This document shows positions 52,541 through 61,195 of a stretch of DNA of 64,000 nucleotides, in pieces. Each line of letters opens with the position of its first letter. Positions within the stretch are counted from its first letter, which is position 1. Below the pieces are notes generated by a model, which worked only from the letters and a program-made list of their open reading frames with translations, was not told where the DNA came from and did not search any database. This DNA comes from Planosporangium thailandense (GTDB lineage: Bacteria; Actinomycetota; Actinomycetes; Mycobacteriales; Micromonosporaceae). The position numbers and the translations under genes are program-made. The DNA lies in contig NZ_JAATVY010000016.1 in the NCBI RefSeq assembly GCF_011947195.1, forward strand, positions 92,371-156,370, read 5' to 3'.

Positions 52541-53290
52541 CTATCCGCCCGGACGGCGCGTGTCGCGTCGGTCCATGCCCCTGAAGAGCGCATCCTCGGC
52601 CACTCCCGCGCCGCCGCCGACCTCGGCGTCGGAGTCGCGCGCCGAGCGCCGCCGCCGCGCCTTCCCGCGCGGCACGAGTGTGGAAAGGGGCAGGCCGGTG
52701 TCGTTGAGCCTGACCACGAACGGCCGCAGGGGGGTGTAGTTGATCACTGTGAGGGAGGCCGGCTCGATCACGATCCGCTGGAACATGTCCAGATGTACCC
52801 CGAGGGCGTCGGCGACGATGGCTTTGATCACATCGCCGTGGCTGCAGGCCAGCCACAGTGCGTTCGGCCCGTGCTCGGCACCGATACGGGCGTCCCACTC
52901 CCGGACGGCCGCCACGGCGCGCGCCGACATCGCCGGGAGTGGCTCGCCGGCGGGGAAGGCCGCCGCGGACGGGTGCTGCTGGACCACCTTCCACAGCGGG
53001 TCCTTGGCGAGTGTCTTCAGCGACCGGCCCTCCCAGTCGCCGTACCCGCACTCGATCAGGCGCTCGTCGACCTGCGGCCGCGCATCCGGCAGGGCCAGCG
53101 CCAGGGTCTCCCGGCAGCGAGGCAGCGGGCTGGTCACCGTGGCGGCCAGCGGGACGCCGGCCAGCCGTTCCCCGGCCGCCTTGGCCTGTAACTGTCCGGT
53201 GCTGTCGAGCGCCACCGGCTGGTGGCCGGCCAGGGTGCCGTCGGCGTTGGAGGTGGTCCGGCCGTGCCGGAGCAGGATGACGGTGGTCAC
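52541..53290 (-). CDS. Histidine phosphatase family protein
   Basis: This 249-residue protein has the phosphoglycerate-mutase-like catalytic motif VILLRHGRTTSNADG with the phospho-accepting His, SPLPRCRETLALAL and the second catalytic His in LWLACSHGDVIKAIV. It belongs to the small actinobacterial group found next to DUF3090. The substrate is not known; it is more likely a phosphatase than a mutase. The GTG start at 53290 opens MTTVILLRHGRT. The Arg-rich tail (KARRRRSARD) is unusual but common in GC-rich relatives. Confidence 0.92.
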   Translation of the reverse strand: MTTVILLRHGRTTSNADGTLAGHQPVALDSTGQLQAKAAGERLAGVPLAATVTSPLPRCRETLALALPDARPQVDERLIECGYGDWEGRSLKTLAKDPLWKVVQQHPSAAAFPAGEPLPAMSARAVAAVREWDARIGAEHGPNALWLACSHGDVIKAIVADALGVHLDMFQRIVIEPASLTVINYTPLRPFVVRLNDTGLPLSTLVPRGKARRRRSARDSDAEVGGGAGVAEDALFRGMDRRDTRRPGG

Positions 53291-53340
53291 GGTCGCAGCC
53301 TACGTGCCGCGCCGGCACGCTTCATGATCATGCTGACCGA

Positions 53341-53386
53341 TGTGGCTACGACCGCACAAAAGCTGTGGCTACGACCGCCCAAAAGC
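53341..53386. repeat. 23-bp tandem duplication
   Basis: Two adjacent units (53341-53363 and 53364-53386) differ by one base and carry TGGCTACGACCGC followed by CAAAAGC. They lie between the phosphatase start and the uppP stop. Confidence 0.85.
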
Positions 53387-53387
53387 A

Positions 53388-53423
53388 GTGATCCGCCGCA
53401 CCCGGGCGGGTACGGCGGATCAC
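53388..53423 (-). terminator. Terminator after uppP
   Basis: GTGATCCGCCG (53388-53398) and CGGCGGATCAC (53413-53423) form a perfect 11-bp stem with a 14-base loop. It lies 20 bases downstream of the uppP stop on the minus strand. Confidence 0.8.
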
Positions 53424-53442
53424 ACGATCGGGTGACCTGCGC

Positions 53443-54279
53443 TCAGGTGGCGGCGATCAACCCCGAGGCCAGCAGACCGATGACCGCCAGGCCCGCGGCG
53501 ACCCGGTACCCGACGAACGACACCAACGAGTGGTTGGCCACGAACTTCAGCAGCCAGGCGATCGAGGCGTACCCGACGAGGAAGCTGACCACGATGCCGA
53601 CGCCCGTGGACGCCCAGCCGACCGTCGCCGACACCTGCTTGGCCTGGCTGACCGCCTCCAGCCCGCCGGCGGCGGTGAGGGCGGGGATGCCGAGGAAGAA
53701 CGACAGCCGGGTCGCGGCCACGCGGTCGACGCCGCGCAGCAGACCGGCGCTGATCGTGGCGCCGGAGCGGGACACGCCGGGCACCAGCGCCGCGCACTGG
53801 GCCAGCCCGATCAGAGCCGCGTCCTTGACCCCCAGGTCCGCCTCGCCGCGCTTTTTCGTGGCGCGGTACTCGGCGAACACCATCACCACCGACCACGCGA
53901 TGAGCGCGTTGGCGACCACCCAGAGGCTACGCAACGGCCCCTCGATCAGCGGCTTGGCCAGCAGCCCGACGACCGCGACGGGGATGGTGCCCACGATCAC
54001 GTTCATCGCCATCCGCCAGTCCTGGGACTGACGGGCCTCGGCGCTCGTGACCCCGCGAACGAAGCCGAGGACGAGGCGCACGATGTCGCGCCAGAAGTAG
54101 ATGATCGCCGCGGCGATCGCGCCGACCTGGATGATCGCCGTGTACGCCGTCACGCCCGCGTCGTCGACGCGCAGGCCCAACAGCTTCTCCACGACGGTGA
54201 GATGCCCGGTCGACGAGACCGGCAGGAACTCGGTGAGACCCTCGACGATGCCGAGCAGAATCGCCTGCCAGATGTGCAC
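53443..54279 (-). CDS. uppP: Undecaprenyl-diphosphatase UppP (BacA)
   Basis: This 278-residue integral membrane protein has the active-site motifs EGLTEFLPVSSTGH and PGVSRSGATI, with about eight helices. It dephosphorylates undecaprenyl diphosphate to recycle the peptidoglycan lipid carrier and can give bacitracin resistance. The GTG at 54279 begins MHIWQAILLGIVEGLTEF. It lies seven bases after the LLM oxidoreductase stop and is probably co-transcribed with it. The Rv2136c homologue has the same neighbours. Confidence 0.97.
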   Translation of the reverse strand: MHIWQAILLGIVEGLTEFLPVSSTGHLTVVEKLLGLRVDDAGVTAYTAIIQVGAIAAAIIYFWRDIVRLVLGFVRGVTSAEARQSQDWRMAMNVIVGTIPVAVVGLLAKPLIEGPLRSLWVVANALIAWSVVMVFAEYRATKKRGEADLGVKDAALIGLAQCAALVPGVSRSGATISAGLLRGVDRVAATRLSFFLGIPALTAAGGLEAVSQAKQVSATVGWASTGVGIVVSFLVGYASIAWLLKFVANHSLVSFVGYRVAAGLAVIGLLASGLIAAT

Positions 54280-54286
54280 GTTCGGC

Positions 54287-55339
54287 CTACTCCCCTACTC
54301 CGGATTTGGCGTACGCCTCGCTGATCTGACGCAGGGCGCGGACCCCGTCGTCGGCGTCACCGACGAACAGTACCGTTGAGAGCGTGGTCACGCCGGCTTC
54401 GGCATACGCCTTCATCCGTTCGGCGATGCGGTCCACCGGCCCCAGCAGCGAGGTGCGGTCGATGAACTCCATCGGGACCGCGGCCGCCGCCTCCTGGTAC
54501 TTCTTGGCCAGGTACAGGTCCTGCACCTCGCGGGCGGCGTCGCCGTAGCCCATCCGGGTGGCGAGCTGGTTGTAGAAGTTCTGGTTGCGGCTGCCCATAC
54601 CGCCGACGTACAGCGCGGCGTAGCTGCGCACGAGCTCGGCGCACATGGTGACGTCGTCACCGATGACGACCGGGACGTTGGCCACCACGTCGAAGCCGGT
54701 CAGGTCCTTGCCCACCTTGGCCCGGCCGGCGGCGAGGTGGGCGTGCTGCTCGTCGGCGAACTCCGGGGAGTAGAAGACCGCGAGCCACCCGTCGGCGATC
54801 TCACCGGCGAGCTCGAGGTTCTTCGGCCCGACGGCGGCGAGGTAGATGGGGACGTACTCGCGGGCCGGGTGCAGGGTCAGCCGCAGCGCCTTGCCCGGCC
54901 CGCCGGGCAGCGGCAGCTCGTAGTGCCGGCCGTGGTACTCGACCTTCTCGCGGGCGAGGGCCATCTTGACGATGTCGACGTACTCGCGGGTCCGCTCGAG
55001 GGGTTTGGCGAAGCGCACCCCGTGCCAGCCCTCCGACACCTGCGGGCCGGACACGCCCAGGCCGAGCCGGAACCGTCCACCTGAGACGGTGTCGAGCGTC
55101 GCCGCCGTCATTGCGGTCATCGCCGGCGTACGGGCCGGGATCTGCAGGATCGCGCTGCCCAGCTCGATCCGGCTGGTCTGGCCGGCGAACCAGGCCAGCA
55201 TCGTCGGGGCGTCCGAGCCGTACGCCTCGGCGACCCAGGCCACCGCGTAGCCCAGCCGGTCGGCCTCCTGGACGAGCGCCAGATGGTCGGCCGGAGTGGA
55301 CCAGGCCGTCTGATAGCCGATGTTGAGTCCCAGACGCAT
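54287..55339 (-). CDS. LLM-class F420-dependent oxidoreductase
   Basis: This 350-residue luciferase-like barrel protein starts LGLNIGYQTAWSTPADHLALVQEADRLGYAVAWVAEAYGSDAPTMLAWFAGQTSRIELGSAILQ (read in parts) and has the typical FRLGLGVSGPQVSEGWHG region of the F420 subgroup. It should reduce or oxidise an organic substrate with coenzyme F420. The ATG at 55339 has GGGGAGA upstream. It heads a two-gene unit with uppP. The substrate is unknown. Confidence 0.93.
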   Translation of the reverse strand: MRLGLNIGYQTAWSTPADHLALVQEADRLGYAVAWVAEAYGSDAPTMLAWFAGQTSRIELGSAILQIPARTPAMTAMTAATLDTVSGGRFRLGLGVSGPQVSEGWHGVRFAKPLERTREYVDIVKMALAREKVEYHGRHYELPLPGGPGKALRLTLHPAREYVPIYLAAVGPKNLELAGEIADGWLAVFYSPEFADEQHAHLAAGRAKVGKDLTGFDVVANVPVVIGDDVTMCAELVRSYAALYVGGMGSRNQNFYNQLATRMGYGDAAREVQDLYLAKKYQEAAAAVPMEFIDRTSLLGPVDRIAERMKAYAEAGVTTLSTVLFVGDADDGVRALRQISEAYAKSGVGE

Positions 55340-55475
55340 CGATTCTCCCCACTGCGAGCCGGCCAGAAACCCGCGCCACGCATACGGGTGAACGCGGGTT
55401 ACGCCAGAGTAGCGGTGCGCGGCAGCGGGGCGTCGCAGCGCCCTTCCACGCGCCCGCGCCGTATCGTGTCTGACC

Positions 55476-56447
55476 ATGCAACAACGACCGCTCGGCCGGA
55501 GCGGGCTGACGGTTTCCCGGCTGGCCCTCGGCACGATGACCTGGGGCCGGGACACCGATACCGACGACGCCGCCGGGCAGTTGAAGACGTTCCGGGACGC
55601 CGGCGGCAACCTCGTGGACACCGCCGACGTGTACGGCGACGGCGACGCCGAGTCGGTCATCGGCAGCCTGCTCGGCCACCTCATACCCCGCGACGAGCTG
55701 ATCATCGCGTCGAAGGCCGGGCTGCGGCCGGGGATGACGCGCCGCCGGGACGGCTCCCGCGCGCACCTGCTGCGCGCGCTGGACGCCACCCTCACCCGGC
55801 TCGGCACCGACCACCTCGACCTGTGGCAGGTGCACGGCTACGACCCGGACACCCCGATCGACGAGACGCTCGCCGCGCTGGACACGGCCGTGGCCACCGG
55901 GCGGGTGCGGTACGCCGGGATCTCCAACTTCTCCGGCTGGCAGACCGCGCAGGCCGCCACCTGGCAGCAGGCCTGGCCCGGCCGGACCCCGCTGGTCAGC
56001 GCGCAGGTCGAGTACTCGTTGCTGGAGCGCGGCGTGGAGCGGGAGGTGCTGCCGGCGTGCCAGGCGCTCGGCCTCGGCGTGCTCCCCTGGTCGCCGCTCG
56101 GGCGCGGCGTGCTCACCGGCAAGTACCGCTCCGGCGTGCCCGCCGATTCGCGGGCCGCGTCCCCGCACTTCGAGCCGTTCGTCGCCCCGTACCTCGACGC
56201 GCGCTGCACCGGCATCGTGGAGGCGGTCGTCACCGCCGCCAGCGGCCTCGGGGTCTCCCCCCTGGAGGTGGCCCTCGCCTGGGTACGCGACCGGCCCGGC
56301 GTCGTCGCCCCGGTGCTCGGCGCCCGGTCGGTCGGGCAGCTGCTCGGCGCGCTGCAGTCGGAGACGGTGGAGCTGCCGCCGGAGATCCGCGCCGCGCTCG
56401 ACGACGTGTCCGCGGTGCCGTCCGGCTACCCGGAGCGCCAAACCTGA
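55476..56447 (+). CDS. Aldo/keto reductase
   Basis: This 323-residue TIM barrel starts QQRPLGRSGLTVSRLALGTMTWGRDTD. It has the catalytic Asp/Tyr pair in NLVDTADVYGDGDAES, Lys in LIIASKAGLRPG, and His in LDLWQVHGYDPD. The C-terminal GVVAPVLGARSVGQL binds NADPH. It reduces aldehydes or ketones. The ATG at 55476 lies a few bases after TATCGT. It is a single gene, divergent from the LLM oxidoreductase. Confidence 0.94.
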   Translation: MQQRPLGRSGLTVSRLALGTMTWGRDTDTDDAAGQLKTFRDAGGNLVDTADVYGDGDAESVIGSLLGHLIPRDELIIASKAGLRPGMTRRRDGSRAHLLRALDATLTRLGTDHLDLWQVHGYDPDTPIDETLAALDTAVATGRVRYAGISNFSGWQTAQAATWQQAWPGRTPLVSAQVEYSLLERGVEREVLPACQALGLGVLPWSPLGRGVLTGKYRSGVPADSRAASPHFEPFVAPYLDARCTGIVEAVVTAASGLGVSPLEVALAWVRDRPGVVAPVLGARSVGQLLGALQSETVELPPEIRAALDDVSAVPSGYPERQT

Positions 56448-56495
56448 CCGGCGAAGCTGGTCAAAGCGGCGTACGTGGGGGCAGGATCGGAAACC

Positions 56496-56687
56496 ATGGA
56501 CTACGAGTACGTGCCGTTGCGGTTGCCATCGAATGTCGACCGGCTGACCGCAACGGCGCAGTTGACGATTCAGGCCGAGTACGCGGGCTGGGAGCTGGCC
56601 CGGGTGCGGCTGTACGCCGACGGCACCAGGCAGGTGATGCTGCGCCGCAGGGTCAGCGCCCAGCCTCAGCCCGGACTGTCGTACTGA
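56496..56687 (+). CDS. DUF5703 family small protein
   Basis: This 63-residue protein is conserved in actinobacteria: MDYEYVPLRLPSNVDRLTATAQLTIQAEYAGWELARVRLYADGTRQVMLRRR (read in parts). It looks like a small beta-alpha domain. The function is unknown. The ATG at 56496 has GGATCGGA upstream at a fair distance and gives the family-standard N-terminus MDYEYVPL. It follows the aldo/keto reductase by 48 bases. Confidence 0.9.
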   Translation: MDYEYVPLRLPSNVDRLTATAQLTIQAEYAGWELARVRLYADGTRQVMLRRRVSAQPQPGLSY

Positions 56688-56700
56688 TCACCGCAGCCGG

Positions 56701-57369
56701 TCACCGGCCGGTGTCGTCGCCCCGGTCGCCGGAGTCCTCGTCGGGCTCGACGTAGGTGTGCTCGTCGAGCCGGTCGACGAGCCGGTCGCCGGCGCCGAGC
56801 GCGAACGGGCCGGTGCCGTCGTGGTCCTCGAAGGCCTCCGGGTCCAGCCCGGCGTCGACCTCCGCGACCACGACTACCCCGTTGAGCGACTCCAGCTCGG
56901 GAATGTCCAGCGCGCCCAGCGAGCCGTCGCCGGCCTGCATGAGCTCGAGCATCGCCTCGCCGACGGACTCGACGGGCGCGAACGGCTCGTCCTCGGCGCG
57001 TGGGCTCGCGCGCCGCGCGGCGTCCGCCAGGCTCAGCAGCGCGCTGATGCTGGGGACCCGGTAGTCGCGACGCTGGCGGACCGACACCACCCGCGGGTGC
57101 GGATCGTCAGCGGGCCCGGCGCCCCGGGCGAACTGCTTCTCGGCCTCGTCCGCGTCGATGAGGTCGACGTCCCACGGCGTCACCTCGCCGTACGCGTCGA
57201 GCAGCTTCTCGTCGTAGTCGAACGAGGCGTTGTTGAGCTCGACGTACGCGCGCCACACCTGGTCGTCGTCGGTGCGCCCGTCGGCGGCCTTGACCGCCGC
57301 CAGATGGGCCCGAGCGGCGGAGATCACGCGCTCCAGCGCGGCGTCCAGCTCCGCGTGCCGGTCGGTCAT
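56701..57369 (-). CDS. Conserved hypothetical actinobacterial protein
   Basis: This 222-residue acidic protein has an N-terminal helical half (LDAALERVISAARAHLAAVKAADG, WRAYVELNNASFDYDEKLLDAYGEVTPWDVDLID) and a disordered acidic tail (VEPDEDSGDRGDD). No named family is recognised, but such a gene accompanies the M20 peptidase in related actinomycetes. It lies 37 bases downstream of that gene on the same strand. There is no signal or membrane segment. The function is unknown. Confidence 0.8.
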   Translation of the reverse strand: MTDRHAELDAALERVISAARAHLAAVKAADGRTDDDQVWRAYVELNNASFDYDEKLLDAYGEVTPWDVDLIDADEAEKQFARGAGPADDPHPRVVSVRQRRDYRVPSISALLSLADAARRASPRAEDEPFAPVESVGEAMLELMQAGDGSLGALDIPELESLNGVVVVAEVDAGLDPEAFEDHDGTGPFALGAGDRLVDRLDEHTYVEPDEDSGDRGDDTGR

Positions 57370-57406
57370 GGTCGACTCCCTGTCTCAGGTGGTGGGTTTC
57401 GGATCG

Positions 57407-58747
57407 TCAGCTCGCGGCCAGGAACCGGTCGAGCACGCGCACGCCGAACTGTAGTCCGTCCACGGGCACGCGCTCGTCGATGCCGTGAAACAGCGCGCCG
57501 AAGTTCAGATCCGCCGGCAGCCGCAGCGGAGCGAAGCCGAAGCACCGGATGCCCAGCTTGATGAAGGCCTTCGCGTCGGTGCCCGCGGACAGCATGTAGG
57601 GCACCGCCCGCGCCGCCGGGTCCTCCGCGCGCAGCGCGGCGCCCATCGCCTCGACCAGCGGGCCGTCGAACGTCGTCTCCCAGGGAATCTGGCGCTCGAT
57701 GTACTCGATGTCGATGTCCGGGCCGACCACCGCCCGCAGCTGCTCGGCGAAGATCTCCTCCTGGCCGGGCAGGGTACGGCAGTCGACGGTCGCGACGGCC
57801 CGGCCCGGGATCACGTTCTCCTTGTACCCGGCGTCGAGCCGGGTCGGGTTGGCGATGTTGCGCACCGTCGCACCGATGATCGTGGCGATCGGGCCGAGCT
57901 TGGCGATGGCCGCCTCAGGGTCGTCGAGGTCCAGCTCGATGTCCAGCGCCTCGGCGACCTCGCTCAGAAACGTCCGTACCGTGTCGGTGACGGCGATCGG
58001 GAAGCGGTGACGACCGAGCCGCGCCACGGCCTCGCTCAACGCGGTGATCGCGTTGTCGTCGTTGACCATCGAGCCGTGGCCGGGCCGGCCGCGCGCGATC
58101 AGACGAAGCCACTCCATGCCCTTCTCGGCCGTTTCGACCAGGTAGAGCCGCAGGTTGTCGTCGACGGTGTAGGAGAAGCCGCCGACCTCACCGATCGCCT
58201 CGGTACAGCCCTCGAACAGCTCCGGGTGGTTGTCGACCAGGTAGTGCGCGCCGTAGCGGCCACCCGCTTCCTCGTCGGCGAGGAACGCCAGTACGAGGTC
58301 GCGGGGCGGCACCCGGCCCTCACGCCGCCACTGCCGCACGACGGCGAGGGTCATGGCGTCGAAGTCCTTCATGTCGATCGCGCCACGGCCCCACACGTAG
58401 CCGTCCTTGATCTCGCCCGACAACGGGTGGACCGACCATTCGCTGGCGTCCGCCGGTACGACGTCGAGGTGACCGTGCACCAGCAGCGCGCCCCGACCCG
58501 GGTCGGCGCCCTCGTAGCGGGCCACCACGTTGGTCCGCCCCGTCGCGCTCTCGCGGATCTCCGGCTCGAGGCCCACCTCGGCCAGCTTGGCCGCCACGTA
58601 CTCGGCGGCGACCCGCTCCCCGGCGCAGGTGGTGGTGTCGCCGGTGTTGGTGGTGTCGATGCGCAGGAGGTCCCGGCAGATCTCGACCACCTCGTCGACG
58701 GCACGAACAGGGCTACCGGCCGCGGCCGGGGCGTCTGGTGAGGTCAT
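57407..58747 (-). CDS. M20-family metallopeptidase (DapE/ArgE/carboxypeptidase G2 type)
   Basis: This 446-residue two-domain protein has metal ligand His in LLVHGHLDVVPAD, Asp in GRGAIDMKDFD, catalytic-type Glu in LAFLADEEAGG, dimerisation-domain GRPGHGSMVNDDNA and a late His in NFGALFHGIDERVPVDGL. It resembles Rv2141c (DapE2-like) and hydrolyses an amino-acid or peptide amide. The ATG at 58747 has AAAGGGGGT next to it. It precedes the hypothetical gene above. True DapE activity is not certain. Confidence 0.93.
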   Translation of the reverse strand: MTSPDAPAAAGSPVRAVDEVVEICRDLLRIDTTNTGDTTTCAGERVAAEYVAAKLAEVGLEPEIRESATGRTNVVARYEGADPGRGALLVHGHLDVVPADASEWSVHPLSGEIKDGYVWGRGAIDMKDFDAMTLAVVRQWRREGRVPPRDLVLAFLADEEAGGRYGAHYLVDNHPELFEGCTEAIGEVGGFSYTVDDNLRLYLVETAEKGMEWLRLIARGRPGHGSMVNDDNAITALSEAVARLGRHRFPIAVTDTVRTFLSEVAEALDIELDLDDPEAAIAKLGPIATIIGATVRNIANPTRLDAGYKENVIPGRAVATVDCRTLPGQEEIFAEQLRAVVGPDIDIEYIERQIPWETTFDGPLVEAMGAALRAEDPAARAVPYMLSAGTDAKAFIKLGIRCFGFAPLRLPADLNFGALFHGIDERVPVDGLQFGVRVLDRFLAAS

Positions 58748-58821
58748 ACCCCCTTTCTTACCAGGGGGCTGACAGCTCGGACGCGCCTGGCGGCGGCCGG
58801 GGCCGGTTCCGCGTGCGGTTG

Positions 58822-59652
58822 TTACCAGTCGAACCCGGCCGCGTACGAGACCTGGGCCAGGACCGCCTGTCCGGTGGCGTTCGGGTGGAAGTAGTCCCAG
58901 GTGGACACCTGGGACAGCGCGAACGGGTAGCCGAAGACGGCGTTGTGGTCGAAGGCACAGTTCGGCCCGTACGCGGCGCACGCCTCGGCCAGCTGGGTGT
59001 TGAAGTCGATAACACGTTGGCGTACCCGGTCCCGCCGAGCGGCGTCGGCGGCCGCGGTCGAAGTCGGGTTGGCCAACAGCGACTGGCAGATCCCGAACGT
59101 CGACCACGCCGTACGGGCGGCCGCGTTGTCCTTGCCGACAGACCACAGGCGCTTGACGTCAGGGACACTGATGAGCAGCACTTTCGCGTCGGGCAGGCCG
59201 GCTTTGAGCGTGCCCAGCGCCCGATCGACTGAGCCACGGAACGCGCTGACCGACGTCATCGTCGACTCAGAACTGGTACAGGCGTCGTTGGCACCGATGA
59301 GCATGGTGACGTACTGCACGTGCTGGGCCACCGCCGTGCCCGCCTGTCCGGGCATGTCGGCGGCCTTGGCGCCGCTCTTGGCGTCGTTGTAGTTGTGGCC
59401 GCCGATCGCGGCGTTCTTGGCGCGGATACGCAGGTAGTGACTGTTGATGCCGCTGTCGTCGCCGGTGCTGTACGAGCGCGACGGGCAGTCGACGTACCAG
59501 CCGCAGGCGTTGAAGCCGCGGGTGATGGAGTCGCCCATGCTCGCCATTGAACTGGGCGGGGGTCCGACCGCCGCGAGGGCGGGAGTGGTGGAGACGACTG
59601 CGGTGGCCAGGCCCAACGTGAGGGCGAGCAGGCCGGGGCGAACGAGGCTCAT
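58822..59652 (-). CDS. Secreted SGNH/GDSL hydrolase
   Basis: This 276-residue precursor has a Sec signal peptide (LVRPGLLALTLGLATAVVSTTPALA). The mature part has block I MGDSITRG with the nucleophilic Ser, block III with the oxyanion Asn in MLIGANDAC, and block V WDYFHPNATG with the Asp-His pair. Paired cysteines (CGWYVDCPS, CTSS, ICQSLL, CAAYGPNC) fit an exported enzyme. It probably is an esterase or lipase. The ATG at 59652 has GGAGTGAGG upstream; the longer frame to 59730 lacks a site. Confidence 0.93.
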   Translation of the reverse strand: MSLVRPGLLALTLGLATAVVSTTPALAAVGPPPSSMASMGDSITRGFNACGWYVDCPSRSYSTGDDSGINSHYLRIRAKNAAIGGHNYNDAKSGAKAADMPGQAGTAVAQHVQYVTMLIGANDACTSSESTMTSVSAFRGSVDRALGTLKAGLPDAKVLLISVPDVKRLWSVGKDNAAARTAWSTFGICQSLLANPTSTAAADAARRDRVRQRVIDFNTQLAEACAAYGPNCAFDHNAVFGYPFALSQVSTWDYFHPNATGQAVLAQVSYAAGFDW

Positions 59653-59680
59653 GATGGACCTCACTCCGTGCAACGAAAGG

Positions 59681-59743
59681 GTTACCGAGGGGTAACGTCC
59701 ATTAGCGCACGGAGAGTGGCCAATTGACATACGCGGAATTGGC
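59681..59743. promoter_or_regulatory. Two inverted repeats in the SGNH hydrolase promoter region
   Basis: GTTACC-gagg-GGTAAC (59681-59696) and GCCAATT-N11-AATTGGC (59719-59743) lie 29 and 67 bases upstream of the SGNH start in an AT-richer stretch. They look like operator sites; the regulators are unknown. Confidence 0.5.
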
Positions 59744-59913
59744 GATTAGCGAAAAGGGTTTTACAGATTTCGTACTTTCTGTGACGGCCTTTCCGGACCC
59801 CCACGACGCCGCCGTCATGTCTCGATGTCGGCCGTACCCAGCCGCGGCTGTTTGCCCTTCACCCGGCCCGGGTATCGATCACGTACGTCATCGAGACCGA
59901 AGGAGACCAGGCC

Positions 59914-60543
59914 ATGCCCGCGCCACTGCCCCCGCTACCGCCCGCGTTCGCGGTCAGCGACAGTGACGTACGTCCCGGCGGGCGGAGCATGGTCGACATC
60001 CTGGTCGACGACCATCACGAGATTTCGGAGCTGTGCGCCCGGCTACGGGAGTCGCCAGCGGACTCCCCGGCAACGGGCCAGCTCGCCGAGGTCCTGGTCG
60101 CGACGCTGTCGCGGCATCTGTCGGCAGAGGAACAGTATCTGTACCCCACCGTGCGGGCGGCGCTCCCGGACGGCGCCCACCTCGTCGACCAGGAACTGGA
60201 CGAGGACAGGGAGATGCTCCACACACTCCAACAACTGCGCCGCATGACCCCCGACGACCCGGAGTACGTCGGAGTCGTCGATGCCGTCACGCGGCTCGCA
60301 CGCCACCACACCCAGCGGGCCTCACTCGAGATCTTTCCGCGGCTGCGCGCGGTGTGCGACGAGAACGAACTGATCCGGCTCGGTAACCGGGTGGAGATCG
60401 CGTACGAGGCGGCACCCACCCGACCACACCCAGCCACCCCAGTCACTCCCCCGGCCAACAAAGTGGTCGACCCGGCCGTCGGCGTCGTCGACAAGATCCT
60501 CGATGCCGTCGCCGGCCGGACGACCAGGCCGGAGGACCTTTAG
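59914..60543 (+). CDS. Hemerythrin HHE-domain protein
   Basis: This 209-residue protein has a four-helix HHE domain with iron ligands in ILVDDHHEISELC, LSRHLSAEEQYLYP and LARHHTQRASLEIFP. It binds a di-iron centre and may sense or store oxygen or nitric oxide. The N-terminal 30 residues and the C-terminal 45 are Pro/Val-rich and disordered. The ATG at 59914 has GAAGGAGA upstream. The GPGG small membrane gene follows by 40 bases. Confidence 0.92.
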   Translation: MPAPLPPLPPAFAVSDSDVRPGGRSMVDILVDDHHEISELCARLRESPADSPATGQLAEVLVATLSRHLSAEEQYLYPTVRAALPDGAHLVDQELDEDREMLHTLQQLRRMTPDDPEYVGVVDAVTRLARHHTQRASLEIFPRLRAVCDENELIRLGNRVEIAYEAAPTRPHPATPVTPPANKVVDPAVGVVDKILDAVAGRTTRPEDL

Positions 60544-60583
60544 ATCGACGTTTGCCATTCGGAGGGAAGGGAAAACAAAGGTC

Positions 60584-60730
60584 ATGGCTCTTCTTCTATG
60601 GATCCTCGCCGTGGTACTGGTCGTTTCCGGCATCGTGGCGCTGCTGCGCTCGCAGGTGCTGTGGGGCATCGTGCTGATCATCGTCGGCCTGCTGGTCGGG
60701 CCGGGGGGCGTCAGCATCTTCGGTCATTGA
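60584..60730 (+). CDS. GPGG-motif small membrane protein
   Basis: This 48-residue protein has two hydrophobic segments (LLLWILAVVLVVSGIVALL and VLWGIVLIIVGLLVGPGG) and the Gly-Pro-Gly-Gly motif near the end that names a small actinobacterial family. The ATG at 60584 has GGAGGGAAGGG upstream. It is followed by a very strong terminator. Its role is unknown. Confidence 0.9.
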   Translation: MALLLWILAVVLVVSGIVALLRSQVLWGIVLIIVGLLVGPGGVSIFGH

Positions 60731-60759
60731 TCGCCGGACTCCCACCCCTGACACTCGAT

Positions 60760-60803
60760 CCGGTGGGCCGGGAAGCGTCTCGCACCGCTTCCCGGCCCAC
60801 CGG
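60760..60803 (+). terminator. 18-bp stem terminator after the GPGG gene
   Basis: CCGGTGGGCCGGGAAGCG (60760-60777) pairs perfectly with 60786-60803 around the loop TCTCGCAC. It lies 30 bases after the stop and likely ends the hemerythrin-GPGG transcript. Confidence 0.9.
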
Positions 60804-60972
60804 CGTGTCGGGCGGGGTTTTCCGGTGGGTCCGGCGGGGTTCTCGGCGGAGGGCGACACGCCGACCCCGTGCCGTGTCGCATGATCGACGGCGGGGGTGT
60901 ACAGTCATTCTCCGTGCCGCGGGGCAGGCGGCGAGGCTTCTACGCCTCGTCTGCTCCCCGAAGGCGCAGCAG

Positions 60973-61056
60973 GTCCGAGTGGCGGAATGGCAGACGCGCT
61001 AGCTTGAGGTGCTAGTGCCCGCATAGGGCGTGGGGGTTCAAGTCCCCCCTCGGACA
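60973..61056 (+). tRNA. tRNA-Leu (anticodon GAG)
   Basis: This 84-nucleotide class II tRNA has acceptor arms GTCCGAG and CTCGGAC with discriminator A. The anticodon stem CTAGC/GCTAG has loop TTGAGGT (anticodon GAG, reads CUC/CUU). A long variable arm (TGCCCGCATAGGGCG) and a T-arm GGGGGTTCAAGTCCCCC follow. No CCA is encoded. Confidence 0.97.
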
Positions 61057-61066
61057 CTTGATCTTG

Positions 61067-61093
61067 ACGGCGTAGGCCCTTGGCCTACGCCGT
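61067..61093 (+). terminator. Terminator after tRNA-Leu
   Basis: ACGGCGTAGGCC and GGCCTACGCCGT form a perfect 12-bp stem with loop CTT, starting ten bases after the tRNA end. Confidence 0.9.
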
Positions 61094-61195
61094 TCGTGTA
61101 TTCGGGCGGCAGGTCAACCGCAGCACGAGCTGCCGGTACACCTCGACCTTGTCAGCCGGATCCGCCTCTGCGAGCGCGATCATGACGTCCCGAGG
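61085..61195 (-). pseudogene. C-terminal remnant of a serine recombinase
   Basis: Read on the minus strand, this segment encodes IALAEADPADKVEVYRQLVLRL followed by TCRPNTRTA and a stop (61085-61087), which resembles the last residues of large serine recombinases from actinobacterial phages and integrative elements (pattern ADPADKAEVYRQLGLRLTY). No catalytic domain is present and the reading frame loses similarity a few codons before the Met at 61183. It lies directly behind tRNA-Leu, so it may mark an old integration. It is short, so chance similarity is not excluded. Confidence 0.45.

Noticed and set aside
60973..61056. tRNA 3' end as an attachment site with a duplicate in the window
   Set aside because: No second copy of the tRNA 3' end was seen to the right within the window, so no att pair is called.
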